Assembly: GCF_902686445.1 (NCBI RefSeq)
Contig: NC_062214.1
Coordinates: forward strand, 54,161,177-54,225,176
Direction of reading: 5' to 3'
DNA length: 64,000 nt
Origin: Sciurus carolinensis
Taxonomy: Eukaryota > Chordata > Mammalia > Rodentia > Sciuridae
Made by a program: the position numbers and the translations under genes. Positions 1 to 13,700 of this stretch are shown one piece after another (within the stretch, counting starts at the first letter, position 1; each line of letters opens with the position of its first letter). The notes under the pieces were generated by a model. That model searched no databases. It worked only from the letters and a program-made list of their open reading frames with translations, and was not told the origin of the DNA.

Positions 1-138
1 TACCACCGACCAACGCCGAAATCTGGGCTCCATTGCAAAGATGCTCCAGCATGCAGCTTCCAATAAGATGTTTCTGGGAGATAATGCCCACTTAAGTATC
101 ATTAATGAGTATCTTTCCCAGTCCTACCAGAAATTCAG
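1..138 (+). CDS. IQGAP1: IQGAP1 exon, residues 1218-1262 plus 2 nt (left edge cut)
   Basis: The first base is the third base of codon 1217. The exon begins [10 protein letters not shown] and ends SQSYQKF with two bases of Arg1263, followed by donor GTAAGA at 139. It lies at the C-terminal edge of the GAP-related domain. The true exon start may be left of the window. Confidence 0.95.
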
Positions 139-3100
139 GTAAGAGAAAAGGTACAAAATATTTGAAAGATTCTGTAAGCATATTTTTATCTCTGAGGGGA
201 AAGACAAGGTTAAATATCACTTCTAGCTTTCTCTGCCTGGACTACCATACTGCTGGATACATGTTTGATGTGCTCAGGGCTTCAGAGGAAGAAGATTTTC
301 ATATGAGTTAGTACTTAATATAAAAATGGTAGTTATAGGTTAGGCCCATGTTTCTTTGTAATCAAAGAACTGAGTTCTTTTAATTTTGGTAAATTAACAG
401 TTTTGAATTCACTGTTTCAGAGCATCTCTTACAGGTAAATGGCTCAGGTGTCTGAGAACTCTTTTAAATTGTGGTTGAGTGGTTCTTGTGAGTAGAGCTA
501 AAACTAGATATAGAACACAGTTATTAGAACCAGTAACTCAAAACTGTCAAGGAACACTTTTAACATCACACATGCAGCAATTTCTCTAGAATTAATTCTC
601 TTCACTGGCTTCTGTCTGAATTCATTGCTTGGAAGGTTTTTGCCAGCTTCTCATTTGTGTGTCATTTGTTGGGGCACTGCCTCCTGTGTTTACTTTCAGG
701 CGGTTTTTCCAAACTGCTTGTGATGTCCCAGAGCTGCAGGATAAATTTAATGTGGATGAGTATTCTGATTTAGTAACGCTCACCAAACCAGTTATCTACA
801 TTTCCATTGGTGAAATCATCAACACCCACACTGTAAGTATTTTTCTTTAATTACTTAATTTCATTACCTTATCATTAATTACCTTCCTTGGCAGCTGCTT
901 ACTGTGTCTCGTAGCCAGGTATCTCAGCTTCCTGTGATGTTAATGACACCAAATCTTGTTGCCTTTCTTCCTTTGCCTCCTCAGCCTCCCCTCCCCCACC
1001 CCCTTGGCAGTGCTGGGTATCAAAACCATAGCCTGTTGCATGCTTAGTTTCTGGAAATTATGCCCAGGTCACCTACATCAGAATTATTTGCGCTGATAGT
1101 TAAAAATGAAGTTGCCTGATCCCACCACAGATGGACCGAATCAGAATCCCTGGGCTCCAAAATGTACATTGTGAGCACTGATCTAGTGACTTGAAAAAAT
1201 TTTATTTTTTTAAGCATTATCTAGAATACCAACTTCTTCCTCTCTGTAGCCTTGGAGTGATTTTTCCCCTCCTTGGAAACTCCCTATTTCTGCAGATTTT
1301 TAAAATAATTTCATGTAGAAAAATAAATGAGGACTTATGTGAAATGTAAATGAAATCTCAGGGGCTGTCATTTCTGATGACATCACCTACAATAATAGCA
1401 TCTTTATGTTGTTGTTGTTCTAATTAGTTATACATGACAGTAGAATGCACTTTGATAGGGCTGGGGAGATAGCTCAGTTGGTAAAGTGCCTGCCTTGCAG
1501 GCACAGGGCCCTGGGTTCAATCCCCAGCACCGCCCCCCCAAAAAAAACCAAAGAATGCACTTTGATATATCATATGTAGATGGAGTATAATTTTCATTCT
1601 TTTGGTTGTATATGATGTAGGATCCCACTGGTCATATAGTTATATATGTACATAGGATAATAATGTCTGATTCATTCTACTCTTCTTCCTACCCTCATGC
1701 CCCCTCCCCTCCCTTTACTACTCTCTACCTAATCTAAAGTAACTATTCTTCCCTAACCTCGCCCCTGCAACCACTTATCAGAGAAAACATTCAGCCTTTG
1801 GGTTTGGGGGATTGGCTTATTTTTGTTAGCATGATATTCTCCAGCTCCATCCATTTACCGGCAAATGCCATAGTTTCATTCTTTAAGGCTGAGTAATATT
1901 CCATTGTGTACATATACCACATTTTCTTTATCCATTCATCTGTTGAAGGGTACCTACGTTGGTTCTATAGTTTAGCTAATGTGAGTTGAGCTGCTATAAA
2001 CATCCATGTGACTGTGTCACTGTAATATGCTGATTTTAAGTTCTTTGGATATAAAACAAGGAGTGGGATGACTAAGTCAAATGGTGGTTCCAGGCCAAGT
2101 TTTCTGAGAATTCTCCACACCGCTTTTTATAATGGTTACACCAATTTGCATTCCCACCAGCAATGTATGAGTGTATCTTTTTCCCCACATCATTTATTGT
2201 TGCTTGTATTCTTGATAACTGCCATTCTGACTAGGGTGAGATGAAATCTTAGAGTAGTTTTGATTTGCATTTCTCTAATTGCTAAAGATTTTGAACATTT
2301 TTTCATATATTTTTTGATCAATTGTATTTCTTCTGTGAAGTGTCTGTTCAGTTCCTTAGCTTATTTATTGATTGGGTTATTTGGGGTTTTGGGAGTGAAG
2401 TTTTTTGAGCTCTTTATATATCCTGGAGATTAATGCTCTGAGGTGCATATAGTGAAGATTTTCTCCCACTCTGTAGGCTCTCTCTTCATGTTATTGATTG
2501 TTTCCTTTGCTAAAAAGAAACTTTTTTAGTTTGAATCCATCCCATTTATTGATTCTTGATTTTACTTCTTACGCTTCAGGAGTCTTGTTAAGGAAGTCAG
2601 ATCCTAGGCCAACATGGTGAAGATTTAGGCCTAGGTTTTCTTCTATTAGGTGCAGGGTCTCTGTTCTAGTGTCTAAGTCTTTGATCCACTTTGAGTTGAG
2701 TTTCATGCAGGGTGAGAGATAGGGGGTTAATTTCTTTTTATTACATGTGGCTTTTCAGTTTTCCCAGCACCATTTCTTGAATAGGCTATCTTTTCTCCAG
2801 TGGAAGTTTTTGGTGCCTTTGTCTGGTATGAGATAACTGAATTTTTTTGGGTTTGTCCCTGTGTCTTCATTTCTGTTTTGGTGCCAATACCATGCTGTTT
2901 GTATTGCTATAGCTATAGTTCTGTAGTATGATTTAAAGTCTGGTATTGTGATGCCTCCTGCTTCACTCTTGCTAAGAATTGCTTTGACTCTTCTGGGCCT
3001 TTCATTTTTCCAAATGAATTTCTTTTTTAAAAAATATTTTGTTTTAGTTGTAGGTGGACACAATACCTTTCTTTTATTTTAATGTGGTGCTGAGGATCGA

Positions 3101-6100
3101 ACCCAAGGCCTCACGCATACTAGGCGAGTACTCTACCACTGAGCCACAACCCCAGCTGCCAAATGAATTTCATGACTGCTTTTTCTAGTTTTATGAAGAA
3201 TGTCATTGGGATTTTAACAGGAGTTGCATTAAATATGTATAATGCTTTTGGTAGTATGGCCATTTTGACAGTATTAATTCTGCCTGTTCAGGAGCATGGG
3301 AAGTCTTTCCATCTTCTAAGGTCGTCTTCAAGTTTTTTTCTTTAGTGTTCTGTAGTTTTCATTGTAGAGGTCTTGCACCTCTTTTGTTAGATTGATTCCC
3401 AAGTGTGTTTTTATTGTTGTTGTTGTTCTTGTTGTTGTTGTTTTTAGGCTATTATGAATGAGGTAGTTTTCCTTATTTCTCTTTTAGTACATTCATCACT
3501 GATGTATAGCAATACATTTGATTTATGGGTGTTGATTTTATATCCTGCTATTTTGCTAAATTCATTTATGAGTTCTAGAAGTTTTTTGGTAGAAGTTTTG
3601 GGATCTTCTAAATGTAGAATCATGTCATTGGCAAACAGTGATAATTTGAGTTCTTTTCCTATTTGTATCAATTTAATTTATTTCTCCTGTCTGTCTGCTC
3701 TGGCTAGAGTTTCAAGGATAATGTTGAGTAGAAGTGGTGAAAGAAGGCAGATAATAACATCTTGAAGGCTTGAGTACCACTAAGATCATAACAGTCTTCA
3801 TCTGGTATGCTTTTTGCTGAATTAAAAGATACTGTACACTAGCTGAGTTTCATCTCCCACAGTGGTGTCAGGGGTCAGGGGGACCCAGAAGATACTGTAT
3901 ACTGGAAACATTTACAGTCTGAATGTGAGTTATTTGACTTGGTAGTAGGATACATTGATTAATTTAGATATTGAAGTCTATAAGTTTAATTGTTCTTTCT
4001 TACACAATGTACATTAGTAACTTAGGGTCATTAGGTTTAAAGAGTATATCAGTATTTCTTCTCCATACGTCATAACATATGTCAGTCAATGGAGCCCAGT
4101 GTGGTGCTTAATATATTATGTTTTTATTTGAGTTAATTGGCTGAAGGTTAGCTTGTCAGTGCTTTGAACATACGAGCTTTGTTTGTCTGGTACAGATCAC
4201 TGCTAGGCATCATGGATGGGGATGGGGGCTACAGTTGGGTGTGAAAATGGCATTGAACATAGGGTCTTTGCAGCTCCTGTTAGACCATCAGGATGCCATT
4301 GCTCCAGAGCACAACGACCCGATCCATGAACTGCTGGACGACCTTGGCGAGGTGCCCACCATTGAATCCCTGATAGGTAATGTTCTGACTTAACTGCCCA
4401 AAAGATAAGAGGAGGTGAACATGACAGAAGAGTGTTGTAATTGTTACCTCTTCTGATTTTGCACTTTACCAAATTGTGGATATATTGGGGAAAAAAAAAT
4501 GTGGTCCCTGTCTATGAGAAGTTGAAGTACAGTGAAAGAGATCATTTTAAGTATAAGTAATCATATACTAGAAATGTATATGTCCTATAAAGGAGAGATT
4601 TTGAGAGAGAATTGTGATATTACTGTTGAAATTATTTGTCAGCTATTTTTTTTTAATTTTTTTAGTTGTTGATAGACCTTTATTTTATTCATTTATTTAT
4701 ATGTGGTGTTGAGACTTGAACCCCCTGCCTCACACATGTGAGGCAAGCACTCTACCACTGAGCCATAACTCCAGCTCAATTTGTCAGCTATTTATGAAAT
4801 TATTTCATTATGGATCCTTTGCCTTTATCGTTTTAGCATAATACTTTCTTTTATTTCTGAGTAAAAAATATTCTTGCCACACTGTTGATTTATTTAAGTA
4901 TCATCTTAGACTTGCATCTTTTATTTGTATAATTTCCCCCCAAATATCTCCTCCTTTTATTATGTTTACTCTCTTTACTGTCCCCCCCCCCCAAAAAAAA
5001 AAAAAACCTTCAGGGGAAAGCTCTGGCAATTTAAATGATCCAAATAAGGAGGCACTGGCTAAGACTGAAGTGTCTCTCACATTGACCAACAAGTTTGATG
5101 TGCCTGGAGATGAGAATGCAGAAATGGATGCTCGGACCATCTTACTGAAGTAAGTATTGAAAGTAGGAAGAATGAAGTGAATATAATCCAAAGATTCTGT
5201 GGCCTTTGGTGAGGGAGTCCACTGGGTTGTACCTGAAATGATCCTCTGGCCTTTATGCCCATCTTAATTGTGGTTATCTCACATGTTATACCTGGTATTT
5301 GTATACCTTGTTTGTATAAGGATTTGTCAACCTTATTTTGCTAATGCTGTAAAATGAAATTTAAATCTTGGAAATCATAACCCTCGTACCTGCTATGTCA
5401 TAATTGCATAAATAAGCCCAGGGCCTTGAGTACCTTGTATCACCAGCTGCCTATTGGCATCTCTGTGAAATGGTATTTGTACTTCTGTTGCTTAAGTTCA
5501 CTTAAGAGGAAGCAGAATACACAGTATAATGTTTAAATGCTTTTTCATCTCATTTTAGCACAAAACGTTTAATTGTGGATGTCATCCGATTCCAACCAGG
5601 AGAGACCTTGACAGAAATCCTAGAAATACCAGCCACCAGTGAGCAGGTAAAATTTTGTTTATCTTAGGTCTTCATAAGGTACATAAGCTCTCCTGTAAGT
5701 GCATGCCAGGTTAAGGGAAGCAGACACATACAAGAGGTTGTGATCTAGGGCAACTCTGGATTTAACCAGAGGATGGTGGTAACTAAAGGCTAGTCTGAGA
5801 AAGCTGTTGGTTCCAGAACATCCAGAAAATATTCTTAGGACATGAAGATCACTGATACATAAACGCAGAGAGTGAGTCATTTTAACCTGGGGCAGAGTCC
5901 ATGTAGTAATTCATTGAATATTTTATAGTTGGAATTCTGTTAACCTTGGTATATAGAAGAAAAGTACAGAATGTGGCTCCTAAACTTAATGATCTTAAGA
6001 TCCTGTTGGGGAAATGTGACATATATACCTGAAACAATAATAAAATCATTTAAAGTTAACTATGTATAGACTATAAAAATGATGTAAGTTTGAGGAAAGA

Positions 6101-8470
6101 GGTGAATGAGGTGGAGGGCATCAGGAAGGCTCTGTAAAAGAAGTGGAACTTGAAACAGGCTTACAGAATGGAGATGATTTGGATGTGCATTTAAGTCAAG
6201 AGAGGGCATTCTGTGCAGGAGAGCCCCCATGAACAAAAGTGCAAAGGAGAGGAAGAGTGTGATGTGATCAGACCACATATCTAGGATGAAGATGTGGGTG
6301 GGAGGGAGTAGTGAGAGAAAAAAAAAATCACAAGACCAGGTTATTTAGAACCCAAAAGCTAGACAGGAATTTGGCCCTACAGAGATAAGGACTAAAACAT
6401 GTTTGTAAGCCCTGAGGTCATTTAATATTGATTAATTGGGCAGTGTTGTCAGAGCAGATGGTAGTTGAGTCATCTGAATGTGTGATAAAGTCCCAGGGTA
6501 AGGGGTAGGATGGGGAGGTGGGCTTTGGGAAGGGTTGGTGAGTCCACTTCATGTTTAAAACTTGGCCTAATTTGTCAAATGAGAAAGTTGGTCAAGTAAT
6601 TTCTATTTTCACATTTTAATTGTGGGAATTTACTTCATTAAGTTGATAACTTATTTAGAAGCCCACTATAAAAGGAAAATCGGTAGAGAAAAGGGACCAA
6701 GTGGGGAATGGGAAGGGTTGAGTGAGGGGGAAGTGCTGGGGAGTGACTAATAAGTCACAGTACATCGTAAAATCATGTGCGTATACAAATATGTAACAGC
6801 AAACCCCATTGTTATGTACAACTATAGTGTGCCAATGAAAAATATGAAAAGGGTTGGGGGAAAGCCCCCCATAAGCTGAACATGGTAGTGACACCTGAAA
6901 CCCCAGCTACTCAGGAGACTGAGGCAAGAAGATCAGAAGTTCAAGGCCATCCTGGGTGAACATAGTAAAACCTTGTCTCAGAATAAATTTTTTTAAAAGT
7001 ACTGGGGAGGGACTGGGACTATAGCTCAGTGGTAGAGCATTTGCCTTGCACATGTGAGGCTCTGGGTTTGATCCTCAGCACCACATTAAATTAAATAAAT
7101 GAAGATATTGTGTCCACATAAAAAGTACTGGAGATGTGGCTCAGTAGTGGACCTTTTGAGTCACTCCTCAGTCCTAGAGTGGGATGGATGGGGCAAGTAA
7201 AACTAGAGCTACTTTGGTAGTTTCAAGTCACCTGGAACTTGGTCCCCCAGGACTCTTGGTAACTCTGAGAAATTCTTTTTTTTTTTTTTTTTTTTTTTTT
7301 TTTGGCGGTGCTGGGGATTGAACCCAGGCACTCTACCAACTGAGCTATCTCCCCAGCCCTCTGAGAAATTCTTATGGCTACACAGAGACTGTTTGAAAAG
7401 TACTGTTTTAAGTAAATTTTCAGCTTTTAGATGCTGTCATGATTACCATTTAGGCATGTATGAGGAACAAGAAAAGAGGTATGCCCAATAACTTCAACAT
7501 CTTTAACCTAAAAGGAAATCTGAAGTAGGAAAGAAGGAACTAGCCTTTATTAAGAATCTCTTATTTGTTAGTACTTCTATTAATCTTTTGTTTTTCATTT
7601 ATTCCTCACATTATCCCCATAAGGTGAGTGTTTACATCCCCTTTTACAGATTAGGAAACCCTTACAATTTAAATAACAACTACCTAAGATCGCCCAGCCT
7701 GTAGTGGCAAAAACAGACTTGAGGGACTGGGACTCAGTGGTAGAGTACTTGCCTAGTATGTGTGAGGCACTGGGTTAGATCCTTAGCACCACATATAAAA
7801 TAAAGGTCTAGCAACAGCTAAAAAAAAGACTAGAAACCGGTTTTGTCTGACTCCAGAGCCTGAACTCTTGCATTATGGGATGCAGAATTATCTTGACATT
7901 AGAAGAAAGAGGGATAGTGGGAAAGGGAATCATTCTAATTTGGGAGGAATTACAAGCTGAACTACAAGCCATTGCAAATGTAACATCCCATTATAAACAG
8001 TTCAAACCATGCCACCAACTGGGCATAGTGGCACACCTGTAATCCCAGCAACTCAGGAGGCTGAGGCAAGGGGATTGCAAGTTCAAGGCCAGCTCCAGCA
8101 ATTTAGTGAAGTCCTAAGCAACTTAGACCTTGTTTCAAAATAAAAAATAAAAAGAGCTGGGCATATGACTGGGGTAAAATATCTCTGGGTTAAATCCCCA
8201 GTATCCCCCCCACCAACAACAAAAAAAAAAACACCAGAACCTTTTATGCAAAGATTTGGATTCTGTCAGCATAGAGATGATCATTAAAGTGTTAAATTAA
8301 GAGAAATGGTCATGGGTCACTTGGAAGTACCAAACCCATGCAGAGAAAATGCAGAGCAGATGAGCAAAGTGACAACCAAGAAAAGGCATTGGGGGCTGGG
8401 GTTGTAACTGAGTGGTAAAGTGCTTGCCTAGCATGTGTAAGGCACTGGGTTCAATCCTCAGCACCACATA

Positions 8471-8514
<44 letters not shown>

Positions 8515-10670
8515 AAAAGTTTTGTGTCCTTCTGCAACTAAGTTTTTTTTAAATAAAATAAATAAATAAAAAAGAAAAGACATTGAATTTGGGATGGGAG
8601 AATGGTAATCGGTGATGAGAGCCGTAGAAACTGAAGTTAGATTGTAAGTTGTTAAAGAAGAAAGTGCTAAAAGACTGGAATAGCAAGTATAGATCATATG
8701 TTGGGCAAGGATGTAACAAACAAATGAATGTTAACAAGGAAAGATGGCAGAATCAAAGGTTTTGTCCTTGTTAAGATATTGTCATTTGCAGTGGGTTTAA
8801 AAGCAGAGGGATGGCTTGATTCAGCCTGAACAAGGTGGCCTAAAGAATTAGCAAGAATTTACTGATCACTGATGTTGCATTTTTGTAGTTATGACATTCA
8901 GGGAGCCAGATTTTGAAAAAAAATTTTTTTAAATAATTTTTTTATTTTTACAGACTGCATTTTGATTCATTGTACACAAATGGGGTACATCTTTTCATTT
9001 CTGTGGTTGTACACTATGTAGCTTCATACCATTCAAGTAATCATACATGTACATAGGGTAATGGTGTCTGTCTCATTCCACCATTTTTCATACCCCCTCC
9101 CTCTTGTTTCCCTCTATGTTATCTAAAGTTCCTCCATTCTTCTCTCACCACGCAGCCCCACCACCCCCATTATATATCATCATCCACTTATCAGGGAGAA
9201 CATTTGGCCTTTGGTTTAAAAGCACATGGTATCTATCATTTACTGCCTCTACTTCATGCAGTTTCTCATTTGTCTTTTGATAGGGGGTGTATAACTTGTT
9301 CCCTCTGTTTCTAGATTGAAATTTGAGAACTGTATAAATTCAGATGCAGATAAGCTATATAAATCTCATTTTAGAATTAGTGTAGCAAACTTATCAAGAA
9401 CTTGTTTTTCTCATTTGTAGGAAGCAGAACATCAGAGGGCCATGCAGAGACGGGCTATCCGTGATGCCAAAACTCCTGATAAGATGAAAAAGTCAAAATC
9501 TGTGAAGGAAGACAACAACCTTACTCTCCAGGAGAAGAAGGAGAAGATCCAGACAGGGTTAAAGAAGCTAACAGAGCTTGGGACTGTGAACCCAAAGAAC
9601 AAATACCAGGAACTGATCAACGACATTGCCAGGGTATTGAATTTGGGGGACATTAATGGCCTTGCCTTGTTTAAAGTTGTTTCAGAGGCTCATAAAGGGA
9701 TAGTAGCTGCTCAGAGCAGAGCTTAAATCATTGTCCCCTCTGAGAAGCTGTTTCTAAGTTCAGGACCTTGCTTGTCTTATTCCATGGCCTAAATTAACAG
9801 GGAGAGGACCCTATATTAGAGTTTACTGGTTCTAAATTTGTCCTTGGCCTTAAAGAATTCTTCAGATCTTATTCATAGTTACTATGAAGTATAAAGTTGG
9901 TCATCAGATCCTTGATTTGTGCGAGTCATTTCAAGCGAGGGACTCTAATGCAAGCTGAGAATATTAGGTATTCTCCATCATTGCACCAAAAGAATACCAT
10001 GCACCTAAGAATTTGGTGATTGATGTAATTCCGTCTCTTGACAATAAATTTAAGAGTTCTTCTACATGAAGTTGTACACACCTATAATCCCAGCAACCTG
10101 GGAGTTTGAGGCAGGAGAATCACAAGTTGAGGCCAGCGTGGACAACTTAGCAAGACCCTGTCTCAAAATTAAAAAAAAAATTTTAAATAAAATATTGGGC
10201 TCAAATCCCAGTACTGCCCTTCCTCCCTGAAAAAAAAAAAGAGTTTTATATCAACTTACAAGTAAATTCAAAAAATGTGGAAGTCTGAAAGTAGCCCATT
10301 TCCCTGCTACTAGAAGATAAAAAATGAGATGAGGTCTGGATTTATCAATTTGTGAACACAGATAGCTGCCTGTTAGGAATGTGTGCTCATGTTCAATACA
10401 GAGTTAAGCATTGCTGGGGTCTAGTGCTGAATATACAATGATCATTCAAGAAGCACATGGTATCATTATTTTCCTAATTTTAATATTTTTGTCTCAGGAC
10501 ATTCGGAATCAGCGAAGATACCGACAAAGGAGAAAGGCAGAACTGGTGAAATTGCAACAAACATACGCTGCTCTGAATTCTAAAGCCACCTTTTATGGGG
10601 AGCAGGTGGATTACTATAAAAGCTATATCAAAACCTGCTTGGATAACTTAGCCAGCAAGGGCAAGTGAGT

Positions 10671-10703
<33 letters not shown>

Positions 10704-13700
10704 AACCCAAGGGAAAAACAAGAATGGGGTGGAGGAGAAGTACAGGGAACTGAAGTGACATGGAAAATTTTTACCTAACACATCCTCGATCTCTTTATCA
10801 CATTAGTTCTCTATTTTGCTTCTCATTATTTGCATAATTGCCTACTTCCATTCAATAGCATGTGATATAAATAATGTGGGGGGTGGGGGGCAGTTTCAAG
10901 GATGCTTATGTCAAAGCATTCCTGGTTCCAAAATACCTTCTTGACCTTATAGAAATTAGAGAATCATGAAGATTGATCATCTAGTGGTCCCATAACCTAA
11001 GTGCGCTTCCAAGTCTCTTAAGGAATATTATACAAATTTGGATTCCCTAGCCCCTGTAAACAGGATCAGAGTCTGAGAAAGTCTGGTGCAACTTGCCTAT
11101 AACTGGTCACAAACCATCAGCACACCTATTTTACAAGGAGGGCATGAACACCCAGAGAGGTGACGTGACATGTTCAGGTTCTACTTGAGAGATTGGTTTA
11201 CTTTTCAACTTTAACCTTAACTTCAAGAATTTTCAACTGCACACCTAAAATCCCAGTGGCTTGGGAGGCTGAGGCAGGAGGATACGGAGTTCAAAACCAG
11301 CCTCAGCAACTTAGTAAGGCCCTAAGTAATTTAGCAAATCCCTGACTCAAAATAAAAAATAAAAAGGGCTAGGGATGTCACTCAATGGTCAGTTGCCTTC
11401 CTGGGTTCAATCCCTGGTACCAAGAAAAAGAAAAAGAATCTTCTAACCTCAGAAAGTTTTATTGAATAGAAAAGTAAGTACCCATGTACCCTTCACCTAG
11501 ATTCACTAGTTTTTCATATTTTGCTGCCTCTGCTTCTTCTCTGTGACTTCTTCACTCTTACACAGGTATACTGTCTTTTTCCCTCTGGAGTGAGGCAGTT
11601 CTGATATTCAAGGGATGGGAACCAGACTCACCTAACCTAGCTTGCAGAGCTGACTTCTGTGTCCTTTTGTCATGTACCTGAAATTCTTTGTACATTTACT
11701 GCCTTTCTGGCACATGGTGTTTCAGGTTCAACTTGTAGCTTCCCCTCACTGAACCTGGAATGAATCAATTCTCCAAGCATCACTGGTTTTAGTTAATGGT
11801 ACTTAGAAACCAATATCTAGCAATGAGGTGCTTATTGTCCAAGTGGTCACTGCTTTTGGACCTTCTACGCAGACATGTACTAATCCATTGTATAGATGGA
11901 TAAAACACTTTAATTAATTCTCTGGATAAACTTTTTGTCATTTTGCAAGTGTGAGCTTTATTTCTGAAAATAAATTCCTAGACGTGGAATTGCCAAGTCA
12001 GAAATTCTCTGCAACTGTAATTTTGATATTTCCATATATCTTTCATGGCGATTGTTCCCATTTGCACTCCTACCAGTATTTCTGCCCTATTTCTTGAAAC
12101 CTCCCTATTGAGAGTCCCATATAACTGGATCTCATTTCTCTCTTCTTCCCATGCTTACTTATCAACTTCATGCTTTGATTATCCTAATAGTTTTATAAGA
12201 CCTATTTGTTTTTCCTTACTCCCATTCCTGTGATTGCTATGCTGACTCAAATGCTTAAAAATTATTTGTTTAAAAAATTTTTCTCTACCTAACCTAGGGG
12301 TTTAGAGTGACTCCTTAACCCGGGGACTTGTCACGGTTGCCTCAGGCTTGCATAGGAAGCACTCACACTTGCTGGTAGGTGCCTAGGTTCCAAGAAGGAC
12401 ATAGAAGCATTAAGACAGTGTTGGATCCATTGAAGTGTCCTCACATATAACTTAAACTAAAGCAGGAGCAGTGTAGTAATGTTTCTTCTCCTGTGACCGC
12501 CCTGGCAAATCCTAACACGGTTCACTATTCTACAAGTGCTGTGTTACTTAGGCCTATGTAAAGAGTTTTCTGACCTCATTTCCTTGACTTATCAATGAGG
12601 ATAGTTACTTATAAAAAGAGACATGATATGATTTTTTTTTTAAACAGAGTCTCCAAAAAACCTAGAGAAATGAAGGGAAAGAAAAGCAAAAAGATCTCTC
12701 TAAAATATACTGCAGCCAGACTGCATGAAAAAGGAGTTCTTCTGGAGATTGAGGACCTGCAAGTGAATCAGTGAGTGTTTATCATTTTTTTTTTTTAACT
12801 TTGTTTTGTAAGTTGATTTTAAAATTCTTGGATTCATCATATCTTCATCTTGCCTTTATTTCTCTTTCCTGGTTGACCACTTTGTATTTTTTAATGTGTT
12901 TATTCATATATACATATATAAATAAATATATATACAAACAAATATATATAATTCTTATATGTGCAGAATTTGGCCTCATACACAATTAATTTGTCATAAA
13001 ATGTATTCCTCTACATTGTTGGTGGAACATTTGTCTCAGGGAACATTCACATTTGTTTCTGTGTGCCTCTTCTTAATTTTTCCTCTTTAAATCAGGAAGC
13101 CATTTCTTCTGTGTAGACCAAAAATAAGTAAGAATAATAGTAAGAAGCATTGACTTGTTGATGCCAGCCTGTAATCCCAGTTGCTCTGGAGGCTGAGGCA
13201 GGAGGATCCCACATTTAAGGCCAGCAACTTAGACCCTGTTTCAAAATAAAAAGGACTGGGCATGTAGCTCAATGGTAGAACTTTTGCCTAGCATGAACGA
13301 AGTCCTGGATTCAGTTCCCATCATTAAAAATCCAAACAAATAAATAAAAAAGAAGCATCTACTTTATTCTACTTGTGGAATTTTCATTTTCTTTTCTGGG
13401 AAGCGCCAGCTTTCTTTGCCACATGGTTGCATAGCCCTGTGAGTTCAGACTGCTGAGCTTTTTCATCTTGTGTCTATTTAAAAAGAAACTTTTACATTTT
13501 TCTGATTCTAAAATACATATTCATAATTTTTTTTTTGTTTTTTTTTCATACATGTACATAGGGTAATAATGTCTGTCTCATTCTTCTGTCCTTCCCATCC
13601 CCATTGCCCCACCCCTCCCCTCACTCCCCTCTGCATAATCTTTCTTCCCTACCCACCCCTCACTATGGATCAGCATCCACTTATCAAAGAAAACATTCAG

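Larger units (their letters stand above)
1405..3750 (-). mobile_element. 5'-truncated LINE-1 (antisense to IQGAP1), broken by two SINEs
   Basis: Read on the - strand, this is the ORF2 C-terminal half and the 3'UTR of a rodent-type L1. ORF2 pieces are readable at 2755-3063 (motif KWCWEN near its end) and 3444-3671, separated by stops and frameshifts. A 13-bp near-perfect target duplication flanks it at 1392-1404 and 3751-3763 (ataatagcatctt / ataataacatctt). SINEs at 1458-1551 and 3023-3158 landed in it later. Inactive. Confidence 0.9.

Noticed and set aside
629..850. Open frame covering an IQGAP1 exon from an upstream ATG
   Set aside because: The upstream codons are intron; the real exon is 700-832 by its acceptor and by protein match.
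1458..1551. tRNA-like sequences (here and in many other places)
   Set aside because: These are ID SINEs with A tails and target duplications, not functional tRNA genes; no acceptor-stem pairing or anticodon arm was verified.
10411..10497. In-frame extension upstream of the IQGAP1 exon at 10498
   Set aside because: Intron read-through; the preceding exon joins precisely at 10498.
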